Below, in pieces: positions 8,843 through 17,189 of a stretch of DNA of 64,000 nt. Source of the stretch: Candidatus Nitrosomaritimum khambatensis. GTDB lineage: Archaea > Thermoproteota > Nitrososphaeria > Nitrososphaerales > Nitrosopumilaceae. Within the stretch, counting starts at the first letter, position 1. Each line of letters starts with the position of its first letter. Position numbers and translations under genes: made by a program. The notes beneath the pieces were generated by a model. It made no database searches. It was given only the letters and a program-made list of their open reading frames with translations, and had not been told where the DNA came from. Location: contig WVWY01000026.1 of assembly GCA_011773785.1 (NCBI GenBank), forward strand, positions 4,521 through 68,520, given 5' to 3'.

Positions 8843-10657
8843 ATGTCGACAAATCCAGAAAAGGCTGTATCTTACATCCTTACAAAACCAGTTTCAGAAT
8901 ACATGGATAAAGATGTGTTATTGCTAAATCAACACACCTTAACAAGGGATGCAGCTAGAATGCTTCAACATTATCAAGCTGACGACATTATCGTTACAGA
9001 TGAAAAAAGAGATCCCATTGGAATTGTTACTGACGAAGATATCTTGAGCAAAGTTAGCGATGTTACTGTTTACGCCGAAGCTACCACTCTAAAAGATGTC
9101 ATGAGCGCGCCATTAATTGTAATTAATGAAAAGGCTTCTTTGCAAGATGCTCTTCACAAAATGAGAGACAATAGCATTAGAAAATTACCCGTTGTAAATA
9201 AAAAGAATCAAGTTATTGGAATTATTTTTCAAGCAGCAATCGCAAATGCAATTAGGGAAGCTACTGCTACTCCTCCAAGATTATTTAGTCCTCCTGTAAA
9301 AGCTATTTTGGGAAACCTTGGATTTGTGTTGCAATTCGCTGGAGTCTTGCTGTTGGTTCCGGCTATTGTGGCCACAGTATTAGCTGAGACAGAGATTGCT
9401 ACAGGAATTTATCTTAACACAGTTTTGCTCTTGGCTACAGGCTTTTTTCTAAATTCTTATGGTGAAAAAGCAAGTCTAAACCTACAGCAGGCTTCAATTC
9501 TCGTGTTTTCAAGTTTGTTCTTGCTTACTCTATTTGGAACTACACCGTACTTGTATGTCTCACCTCAAGGGGTTGAGCCTATAGAATCATTTTCAAATGC
9601 TTTCTTTTCCAGTGCTGCTGGATTTACCACCGGAGGAATCTCATTGTTTGATGAGCCTGAAAATCTTCCACAGAGCTTCACCTTCTACCGCAGTTTTACA
9701 CAGTTGGTAGGAGGAATGAGTTTCATTTACTTGGTAATTACTGCATTTTATCCTGAATCAAAACTTCAATCCATGAGAGGTTTTATTTCTGGAAGAACAT
9801 TACACATGAGAGAACTTTTTGGAACAATCACAATCATCTTTGCACTTTACATCGTAATTGTTGCATTGTTGCTATGGGTCTTTGGTGAAAGAAATCTTAT
9901 GGACAATTTTTCATTAGCTATGAGTACGCTAGCTACTGGTGGATTTTTACCGACATCAACAATCTTAGATGATTTGCTTTGGCAAGAGGAAATTGTTTTA
10001 ATGGGCGCAATGATACTGGGTGCTTTGCCGTTTACCTTCCACTATGGCTTTGTTAGAAAAAAATTCCTTTCACCTAAACTTGGAAAAGAGGTACTCACCT
10101 TCTTTGCGATTTTAATTAGCGCTACATTGTTGTTTATGGCAATAAGTGGTTTTGATTATCTTGATAGTGCATTTTATTCAGTATCAGCAAGTACAACTGC
10201 GGGACTTCAAATAGAAAGTTTAGAAGGATTAAACTCTGCAGGTCATGGAATTCTTATTCTTTTGATGTTTATTGGAGGTTGCGGGTTTTCAACTGCAGGA
10301 GGATTGAAAATATTTAGGCTATTTCATTTGAAAAATTGTAGAGGTATTTTCAGTAAAGAAAAACGTGCTTTACTTCCAATCGAGACAAAAAAAGAATTGT
10401 ATTCTACACTAATTATTGTGGCGTTGTTTCCCTTAATTTCAGTAATAACAGCAGCCCATCTCTCAAATATAGAAGGAGTATCTTATGAAAATGCATTTTT
10501 TGAGTCAGTGGGAGTAATTACTACTGGAGGGCTATCTGCAAATGTAATTGATTTTGATACAGACTCTGCCACCAAAATTGTCCTTGGATTTTTGATGATT
10601 TTTGGTCGGCTTGAGATTATTGCACTTATCTACATTTTCGTGCCTAAATTAAGCTAA
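8843..10657 (+). CDS. TrkH/KtrB-type K+ transporter with N-terminal CBS pair
   Basis: Two CBS repeats followed by TrkH pore motifs (SSAAGFTTGGISL, STLATGGFLPTS, STTAGLQ, FIGGCGFSTAGGLKIFR, GVITTGGLSA). Confidence 0.88.
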   Translation: MSTNPEKAVSYILTKPVSEYMDKDVLLLNQHTLTRDAARMLQHYQADDIIVTDEKRDPIGIVTDEDILSKVSDVTVYAEATTLKDVMSAPLIVINEKASLQDALHKMRDNSIRKLPVVNKKNQVIGIIFQAAIANAIREATATPPRLFSPPVKAILGNLGFVLQFAGVLLLVPAIVATVLAETEIATGIYLNTVLLLATGFFLNSYGEKASLNLQQASILVFSSLFLLTLFGTTPYLYVSPQGVEPIESFSNAFFSSAAGFTTGGISLFDEPENLPQSFTFYRSFTQLVGGMSFIYLVITAFYPESKLQSMRGFISGRTLHMRELFGTITIIFALYIVIVALLLWVFGERNLMDNFSLAMSTLATGGFLPTSTILDDLLWQEEIVLMGAMILGALPFTFHYGFVRKKFLSPKLGKEVLTFFAILISATLLFMAISGFDYLDSAFYSVSASTTAGLQIESLEGLNSAGHGILILLMFIGGCGFSTAGGLKIFRLFHLKNCRGIFSKEKRALLPIETKKELYSTLIIVALFPLISVITAAHLSNIEGVSYENAFFESVGVITTGGLSANVIDFDTDSATKIVLGFLMIFGRLEIIALIYIFVPKLS

Positions 10658-10706
10658 TTTTTGGCAAAAAGATAGTATTTAATGCAATACAAAACCTCCT
10701 TAGGCA

Positions 10707-11537
10707 ATGGAAAAAGAGACACTCAAGCAAGGCAAGAGTGGTAGAAAATTAATTATTCTAGGCTTTGTTTCGATTGCAATTCTGTTTTTACTATATTCAA
10801 GATACCAAAATCCAGAATTAATTACACCTGATGCTTTTGATTCGATTCAAAGAATTGCATATGGATTTTACGTAATATTACTTGCCTGTTTAGGTGCCAT
10901 AACTTATGGACTATACATTTTCCATAGAGAAAAAGTAGAACGTAAAGAAAAAGACTTGTTTACAATAATTGCAATAACTACATGGAATTCAAAATCAAGA
11001 AAAATTTTTCTTGCCACCTTTATAGGATATGGAATTTTCTTTGCATTAGCATCTGGAACACTAGTTTATCAACCAGAGATTAATTTTGCAACTGATTTAG
11101 GACAAGAGGTACCTGGGGGTTTTGTTGCACCTTGTTGTGGAGACCCTGGATATATGCCAAAGATAGTTTACAATTTGACAGAGCATGTCGGATTGCAAAT
11201 AATTCCCATTAATTTTGTTTTACAAGTTGTAGTATCTTATCTTGTGGGATTAAACACATCAATAGCAATTAGTGCTTATGCAATTTCAAAAAAAGGTAGA
11301 GGGGCTAGCTCGATAGGAGCTGCAGCAGGTCTTTTTATTGCCTGTCCAACTTGTGCTGGAACCTTTCTTTCTATTTTCGTAGGAACCGCAAGCGGAATTG
11401 CTTTAACTATAGCACTAGCTCAACTACAAACCCTTTTCATTGCAATATCTATTCCAGTTCTGGTAATCACCCCATTTGTTATGGCCAGGAAATTAAGAAA
11501 CGCTGATGGTAGCTGTAAGATAGATCCTACTTTGTAA
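10707..11537 (+). CDS. Multi-TM membrane protein of unknown function
   Basis: 5-6 predicted TM; APCCGDPGYMP and ACPTCAGT cysteine pairs. Confidence 0.7.
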   Translation: MEKETLKQGKSGRKLIILGFVSIAILFLLYSRYQNPELITPDAFDSIQRIAYGFYVILLACLGAITYGLYIFHREKVERKEKDLFTIIAITTWNSKSRKIFLATFIGYGIFFALASGTLVYQPEINFATDLGQEVPGGFVAPCCGDPGYMPKIVYNLTEHVGLQIIPINFVLQVVVSYLVGLNTSIAISAYAISKKGRGASSIGAAAGLFIACPTCAGTFLSIFVGTASGIALTIALAQLQTLFIAISIPVLVITPFVMARKLRNADGSCKIDPTL

Positions 11538-11841
11538 AATTTTTGACCTCAGGAATTCTGTGATTTCCAATATCATAACCGTCTCTTCGTAGGTATTTCA
11601 GAGTCAATTTGTAAATTAGTTCATCATGGTTTACCTGCTCTAGAATATCGGTCCATAGAATCTTTCCTTTAAGTTCAATTTGCTTTTTAAATTCAGGATT
11701 CATAGATTCTGCAATTTCTCTGCATTGATCAAACGTCATTCCATTTTTGTATGCACGTGTTCTCCTGTCACAACTTTCCACATCAATTCTAGTCCTTTTT
11801 TGTAAATAAACCTGAGGGGATTTGCAGAGAAAACAAAACAA
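11527..11841 (-). CDS. Conserved hypothetical protein
   Basis: 104-aa ORF. Confidence 0.55.
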   Translation of the reverse strand: MFCFLCKSPQVYLQKRTRIDVESCDRRTRAYKNGMTFDQCREIAESMNPEFKKQIELKGKILWTDILEQVNHDELIYKLTLKYLRRDGYDIGNHRIPEVKNFTK

Positions 11842-11856
11842 ATAACACCTGATTTT

Positions 11857-12102
11857 TTGAAAGTTATGGGCATAAAGAGCATTTCAGAATATGTAAAATT
11901 TTTCTGTGAATTGGATATGGGTAATCAAGTTAAACTTTTGAGTTTTGCAAATAACGAGAAAAGGATTTTGAAATTAAAGTTACAAAACAAGGAGATAAAA
12001 AAGGAGCCAATTCTTGAGGGAATAAAAATTCTTGATGAGCTCATTTTAGAGATTAAAGAAAATGGAGAAGAATGGGCAATAGACAAGTATCTAAAAAGAT
12101 AA
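11857..12102 (+). CDS. Hypothetical protein
   Basis: 81-aa ORF. Confidence 0.5.
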   Translation: MKVMGIKSISEYVKFFCELDMGNQVKLLSFANNEKRILKLKLQNKEIKKEPILEGIKILDELILEIKENGEEWAIDKYLKR

Positions 12103-12122
12103 TTTCTTGAAAAGAGATTTAA

Positions 12123-12404
12123 TTAAAACTGATTCAATTTTTCTAAAACAATTCGAAAAATTTCATCATTATCCAACAAGATATAGGGTAAATCATTTTC
12201 TTCACATGCTTGACCACTTTCGGTATCTCTTGTTACCAAAATCATGTCATTTTCTTTTGCATAATTGATTACTGAGTAATCAGTCCGAAGTTTTTTCCCT
12301 TCTGCACGAAGTTTTTTTACACTATATGCATCAAAGCCTAGTTGTTGTAGTCTTTCATCCCAACCATCATCCATCTCATCAACTAAGACTTTGGGCTTTG
12401 TCAT
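12123..12404 (-). CDS. PIN-like (DUF5615/Mut7-C-type) protein
   Basis: MTKPKVLVDEMDDGWDERLQQLGFDAYSV...ENDMILVTRDTESG; longer ORF start 12536 overlaps the next gene and is doubtful. Confidence 0.6.
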   Translation of the reverse strand: MTKPKVLVDEMDDGWDERLQQLGFDAYSVKKLRAEGKKLRTDYSVINYAKENDMILVTRDTESGQACEENDLPYILLDNDEIFRIVLEKLNQF

Positions 12405-12450
12405 GGATAGTCTATGAAAAAAATCAATATTAGTGTAAAGTTTGGTTTCC

Positions 12451-12804
12451 TTAGATTTTTTGTGTTGAGGCAAAATCAAAAAGACTTGAGCAGAATTTGT
12501 CCAATCTTTCAGGCAAAATACCATCATACCAGGCATGTTCAGAGTTTACATTGCTTCCTTTGAAAATTGATTTGTCATGCCCAGTATTTTCTAAATAACC
12601 TGTCTCATTTTGAAATAATTTTTGAATATTTCTCTGAGCAATTTTTGACAGATTATAATTACAGGTAATAAGGTCAAGTTGAACTAGATAATTATTATCA
12701 ACAGGGTTTTTTCTTGCTTTTACGAAGGGAATATTGGTTTTTTGACACTCTCGATAATATTTGTCAAATTCAAACATTTTAGAATCTGCAAGATACTTTT
12801 TCAT
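12451..12804 (-). CDS. Conserved hypothetical protein
   Basis: 117-aa ORF. Confidence 0.5.
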   Translation of the reverse strand: MKKYLADSKMFEFDKYYRECQKTNIPFVKARKNPVDNNYLVQLDLITCNYNLSKIAQRNIQKLFQNETGYLENTGHDKSIFKGSNVNSEHAWYDGILPERLDKFCSSLFDFASTQKI

Positions 12805-12836
12805 TTTTTAGAATCCAAATATTGAAAAAATAACAT

Positions 12837-13214
12837 CTAAAGATTAGCAGATATCTTTTTTATTTTTGTGATTAATCTAATTTTTTTATCAATTGCCATT
12901 TCTGGCTCCATGGTAAAGTAAACGATGTTCCTTTTTGTGTAAACAACCATTTGAGTTACTTTTTCTCGTTCAACATGAACATATCGAACCTTACCAAGAG
13001 AACGATCAAATTCTTTTCTCATTGTTCTTCTTTGTGCAACCTGTTTACAAAAATGCTCTTCTTCTTTTTGTGATTTGAGTGAAGTTTTTCCACTTTTCAT
13101 TATTGCTTCGCGAATATTTCCTTTTGCATCTATTATCGCAGCAAATCTCATTTTTGGGTCTAATTTGATAATGCTTTCAACAATTTTTATCAAATCAATT
13201 TTTTTTGTTGCCAC
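12837..13214 (-). CDS. Thaumarchaeal conserved protein, paralog of 24326-24673
   Basis: Shares IVESI..LDPKMRFA..DAKG...QRRTMRKEFDRSLGKVRYVHVEREKV pattern with the second copy. Confidence 0.65.
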   Translation of the reverse strand: MATKKIDLIKIVESIIKLDPKMRFAAIIDAKGNIREAIMKSGKTSLKSQKEEEHFCKQVAQRRTMRKEFDRSLGKVRYVHVEREKVTQMVVYTKRNIVYFTMEPEMAIDKKIRLITKIKKISANL

Positions 13215-13289
13215 GAAGAATAATCCAAAATTACTAAATATATTCTATTGAAAATACTATTTTTAAAAAGCGATCTTGTCACAGTTGAT

Positions 13290-14099
13290 TCAAAATTTTA
13301 GAGTGATTCTAGATTTTTGGAATAAGATTATGCTAGAAAAGGCAACTGCCAAAATTACTGCAGACCATACACCAAATTCAGGTACAACTTTTGTGCCTAC
13401 AATAGTCATTTGAGTTGCATCTTCAGGTAATTCGATTTCAATGGTGTTGACATCATCACCTGGCAAATAATCAAATCTAAGATTCTTCTCACCATCTACA
13501 AAAATTACGTACGGTCCTTCAATCAAGCCTTTAGGTAACATCATCATTAGATTTTGATCAAGAGATTTTGCATTAGGTACAACGTTAAATGTTATTGATT
13601 TTTGTTCCTCATTTATTGTGGCATCAGAGATTACTCCTTCATATTGATAATCAACATGGTATGTAGTAAGTCCATCTCCCACATCTTTGCCAACATCAGC
13701 TAAAAGCTTGTAGCCCTCAGTTACAGTTACAACCCCTATCATCCATGGGTGAATTATACAATAGTATGGGTACTGACCTTTTTCAGTAAAAGTAAATTTG
13801 TAAGTTTCACCTGGAACCAAAAAGTCAGTTCCACCAAAAATCCCGTCAGGGCCATCTTCTATTGTTCCAGAAGTAATGGTATGTTTTGCTTGATCACCAT
13901 TTTTCCAAACTACAGTATCTCCTACTAGAATTTCTATATCGCCAGTGGCTTCACCAGTTTTCTCGTTTTGCCAAAAGTAAGGAGCGTCTGGACTGGCAGA
14001 GCCTGTTGGCATGTTAATATCGTATGTTTCTGCATATGCATTTTGGATAAAGGGAATTGATAATATAGAAATAGCAAATAAAAGATAAAATTTATTCAT
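13290..14099 (-). CDS. Secreted cupredoxin-domain protein with PEFG-CTERM tail
   Basis: Signal peptide; GDTVVWKNGDQAKHTITSG...YPYYCIIHPWMIGVVTV type 1 copper site; C-terminal VVPEFGVWSAVILAVAFSSIILFQKSR. Confidence 0.88.
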   Translation of the reverse strand: MNKFYLLFAISILSIPFIQNAYAETYDINMPTGSASPDAPYFWQNEKTGEATGDIEILVGDTVVWKNGDQAKHTITSGTIEDGPDGIFGGTDFLVPGETYKFTFTEKGQYPYYCIIHPWMIGVVTVTEGYKLLADVGKDVGDGLTTYHVDYQYEGVISDATINEEQKSITFNVVPNAKSLDQNLMMMLPKGLIEGPYVIFVDGEKNLRFDYLPGDDVNTIEIELPEDATQMTIVGTKVVPEFGVWSAVILAVAFSSIILFQKSRITLKF

Positions 14100-14202
14100 A
14101 CGTAAATTTACAATATTATCTTAAAATTGTTTTCTGTTTGAGTTGATGATTTTTTGTCAGGTTACTGTACGAGTTTATTAATGTCAAAGAAAACGTAACG
14201 GT

Positions 14203-14448
14203 ATGAAAGCAGGTTCTGCGATAGCTGTTGCGGGGATTATTATGATTATTAGTGGAGCAACATTGTTTTATTCAATTCAAGGAGATACCTCTTCAGACCA
14301 AACCTTACGATTGTTAAAACATGGTGGAACCTTTGCTGGATTAATGGGGATAGGGATTGTTATGGCTGGAATTCTACTTTACCTCATAGGAAGAGAAGAA
14401 CCTCCAATTCAAGAGGATTTTGAGCCTACTGATACAGATAATTTTTAA
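14203..14448 (+). CDS. Small 2-TM membrane protein
   Basis: 81-aa hydrophobic ORF. Confidence 0.6.
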   Translation: MKAGSAIAVAGIIMIISGATLFYSIQGDTSSDQTLRLLKHGGTFAGLMGIGIVMAGILLYLIGREEPPIQEDFEPTDTDNF

Positions 14449-14512
14449 TTTTTTTAAATTTTCAAAAGTTTGATTTAGGATTTATAATAATGAAGAAGTT
14501 ACAAAATTAAGA

Positions 14513-14935
14513 TTGTCAGATAAAACTTGGTTAGGAGGAATTTATCTAAAGGAAGAAGGAGGATATGAAATAATTTTGCGTGCTTTAGTGCATTACAAAA
14601 AAAGACTAATGACTGTAGACAAGAGTCCTGAAATTAAAGATTCTGCTGCAATGTTTGGAGGCATATTACGACAGGCGGCGATGAAAACAATTCCTAAAAT
14701 TGATGAAATTACAAAAAAAATCCAGCAAAGTCTTTCTGCTTCTCAGCTAGATAATACATTGAACGAAGATGTTCCGTTCTTAGAAAAAGCGCTTGTTTCT
14801 TATGAAACAGATATCAAAAAAGCCCAGGATACGGGTCATGAATACTACTTGGGATTGGTTGGTGATCTTGCTTCAATACGAAATGATTTAGATTTGATTA
14901 AAACTGCAAAATCAAAAATAAATGAATTTGAATAA
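14513..14935 (+). CDS. Conserved hypothetical protein
   Basis: 140-aa ORF from a TTG start. Confidence 0.55.
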   Translation: MSDKTWLGGIYLKEEGGYEIILRALVHYKKRLMTVDKSPEIKDSAAMFGGILRQAAMKTIPKIDEITKKIQQSLSASQLDNTLNEDVPFLEKALVSYETDIKKAQDTGHEYYLGLVGDLASIRNDLDLIKTAKSKINEFE

Positions 14936-14942
14936 ATTTTAT

Positions 14943-15173
14943 CTAGAGACCTTGAAGATACCAATCAAAATAGGCTTTGAGAGCTGAACAAAGTTTTTTC
15001 TTTTCACTTTCTTCAGGTGTCTTTGAGATTCCTTCAAATTTTCCACTAAGATAATCTTGTGTTATTTGGCTTTGAAAAAATGGTTGAATTTCCTTTAAAA
15101 TTTCAATTATTTGGTCTGACGACAGTTCTTGAAAATTTTCATTTGCATGTTTTACTTTTTCTTCCAATGACAT
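14943..15173 (-). CDS. Hypothetical protein
   Basis: 76-aa ORF. Confidence 0.5.
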   Translation of the reverse strand: MSLEEKVKHANENFQELSSDQIIEILKEIQPFFQSQITQDYLSGKFEGISKTPEESEKKKLCSALKAYFDWYLQGL

Positions 15174-15203
15174 ATAATTGAAAAAATTAATCTTACTTTT
15201 ATT

Positions 15204-15440
15204 TCATAGTGGATTTAGCAAATCATCATCTTCCCATGTTAGTCTAAACTTGCCAACCACCCTTAGAAGATTGATTTTTCCGCCGTTTTTGAATAGAAGT
15301 TGGCGTGAATTTTGGGATGTGTCCATAATCTCTAAAGAAACATCGTCAGATATGCATTGAAAAGTAATAGGGTTTGTTGAGGTTTGTTTCCATTCTTTTG
15401 GATCGAAATCTACGTATAATTTTGTATAAATTAATCCCAT
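15204..15440 (-). CDS. Hypothetical protein
   Basis: 78-aa ORF. Confidence 0.45.
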   Translation of the reverse strand: MGLIYTKLYVDFDPKEWKQTSTNPITFQCISDDVSLEIMDTSQNSRQLLFKNGGKINLLRVVGKFRLTWEDDDLLNPL

Positions 15441-15500
15441 GCTAATTTGTCAAGAAATTTACTAAATAAAAACCACATTTATTGAAAGTAAAATGTTTCA

Positions 15501-15776
15501 TCATTCTTCAGAATACGAGCGTCCCTTTCTTTTACTCCAAAAATAATTTCCAATTATTCCAAGTGCAATCATGATAACTATGAAAAAAAGAACAATGTTA
15601 TAATCATCTTCAGATACAATCACTTGTTCTTCGTATAGGTCCTCACATTTCTCTCCAAATTGAGGCTCACACCAATCCATAAATTCATCATAGGATTGCC
15701 CCTGAGAATAACCCAATCCATACAAAAGAGAATAACAAATCAATCCAATTGAAAAAATCGTGATTTTGTAATTCAA
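15501..15776 (-). CDS. Small secreted/membrane hypothetical protein
   Basis: Signal-like N-terminus and C-terminal TM. Confidence 0.5.
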   Translation of the reverse strand: MNYKITIFSIGLICYSLLYGLGYSQGQSYDEFMDWCEPQFGEKCEDLYEEQVIVSEDDYNIVLFFIVIMIALGIIGNYFWSKRKGRSYSEE

Positions 15777-15937
15777 TCAGTTAGAGTTTAAGAGAATTAT
15801 TCAATTAAGAATATTGGAAATTTCCAGAAAAATCAGGTGGAATTCAATGGTAATGCATATTATTTTGTGCAATTTTTTGACTCAAAGCATAATCAATGCT
15901 ACGTAGGCTTTTTTAATTATAATTTGTAAATACAATA

Positions 15938-16025
15938 GTAGAGAAGTAGGACGATCTTTTGAGGGTCTTTTGACCAACATTATGTGAACCTACTTCCCGA
16001 CTTTCAGCGAATCTATTTTGTTTTA
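15938..16025 (+). ncRNA. Structured RNA candidate (strand uncertain)
   Basis: GAAGTAGG (15943-15950)/CCTACTTC (15989-15996) enclosing GGTC-TTTT-GACC (15964-15975); AT-rich TATA-like sequence at about 15911. Confidence 0.35.
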
Positions 16026-16067
16026 ATCTAAAAGCATTACCTATGATTCATCTAGTGGTTTGAAATT

Positions 16068-16415
16068 TTAATGTAGTATGTCATCATCAGGTTTTTGAAT
16101 AAACCCAACTGAATCTGAATCAATTAACAAATCATAACATTTTACAATATCGACTTTTTTAATATGCGATATTTTCTCGATTTCATCAAGGGTTACCCTT
16201 TGGGGGATGCCGTGAGAAATTGCATATACACATACTGCCGAAATTAGAAAGGGTGATTCGTATTTGAAGGGATTTTTTTCTAAAAGAATTTGGTGTAGAT
16301 TTTGAGCCTGAATGATGTCTTTCTCATGAATTCCTAATTCACATCTAAATTCTTCATAAATTGCTTCAATTCTTTCATCAATCAATAAAGTGAATTTTTC
16401 AAAATAGATAATCAA
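16068..16415 (-). CDS. Single cyclin-fold (TFB-core-like) protein
   Basis: KYESPFLISAVCVYAISHGIPQRVTLDEIEKISHIKKVDIVKCYDLL resembles one TFIIB cyclin repeat. Confidence 0.45.
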   Translation of the reverse strand: MIIYFEKFTLLIDERIEAIYEEFRCELGIHEKDIIQAQNLHQILLEKNPFKYESPFLISAVCVYAISHGIPQRVTLDEIEKISHIKKVDIVKCYDLLIDSDSVGFIQKPDDDILH

Positions 16416-16529
16416 CTAATGATTGTTCAAAAAATACACATCCTCCTTTAAATTGAAATTTGAGATTTTACGCGCAGATTATTACAAATGAACGTTTTTT
16501 CAAAGAAAAAACAAGTAACAAAAAAAGAA

Positions 16530-16635
16530 TTAGTTCAGACTTGAGTTTCCCCTCGGGGCCTGAACCGCTGTCAGAGCTTAAGACCAAAAACGAGTAGTAT
16601 TTTGGTGACAACTCTATTTTGACTTTTTTTGTACG
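16530..16635 (+). ncRNA. Structured RNA candidate
   Basis: GTTCAG (16533-16538)/CTGAAC (16560-16565) around CCC-CTCG-GGG; ACCAAAA (16583-16589)/TTTTGGT (16600-16606); T7 run at 16624. Confidence 0.38.
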
Positions 16636-16826
16636 ATTTTTTTAAGACAAAATGAGTATTAAGATTCTGTATGTTTAGATCAACGAACAAAATTTAGTAA
16701 GATAGGCCTATAGAAAATCGTGACATCAGCAACAAGATATTTTATGCTTACAAATCCAGACATCATTCATTACCACTAGGTTTTTTCGTTGTATTGTTTG
16801 ATATACTAAGAGAAACCACACAATTT

Positions 16827-16955
16827 ATGGCCATGTCGTTAGGAGACAAAAAGACATTGTTTTTTGGTTTGGTTGTGACCCTAGGAATAACAATATTTGG
16901 AGGATTCATCATAACCCTGTTGATGCCAGAGAATTGCAAAGACGTTTTATGTTAA
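16827..16955 (+). CDS. Small single-TM protein (42 aa)
   Basis: MAMSLGDKKTLFFGLVVTLGITIFGGFIITLLMPENCKDVLC; TATA-like GATATACT about 25 bp upstream (leaderless). Confidence 0.55.
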   Translation: MAMSLGDKKTLFFGLVVTLGITIFGGFIITLLMPENCKDVLC

Positions 16956-17023
16956 AATTCTGAATTGTTTGGCTGGAAGACAAAAATTATGAAACCTTAA
17001 TTCTTACTAAAATCAATTAGAAC

Positions 17024-17155
17024 ATGTTGACATGTTTTAGATGTGATGGAAAAGGCAAATACATGAATGAATTTGGTATAATGGAAAAATGTGAATCATG
17101 TCAAAGACCTGATATGACTTTTGAAAAGGCAGATGCACAAGATTCCGAGGAGTAA
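17024..17155 (+). CDS. Small zinc-finger protein (43 aa)
   Basis: MLTCFRCDGKGKYMNEFGIMEKCESCQRPDMTFEKADAQDSEE; two CxxC. Confidence 0.6.
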   Translation: MLTCFRCDGKGKYMNEFGIMEKCESCQRPDMTFEKADAQDSEE

Positions 17156-17189
17156 TTTTAGATTCTAAAATAATTTTTCTATTTTCTTA

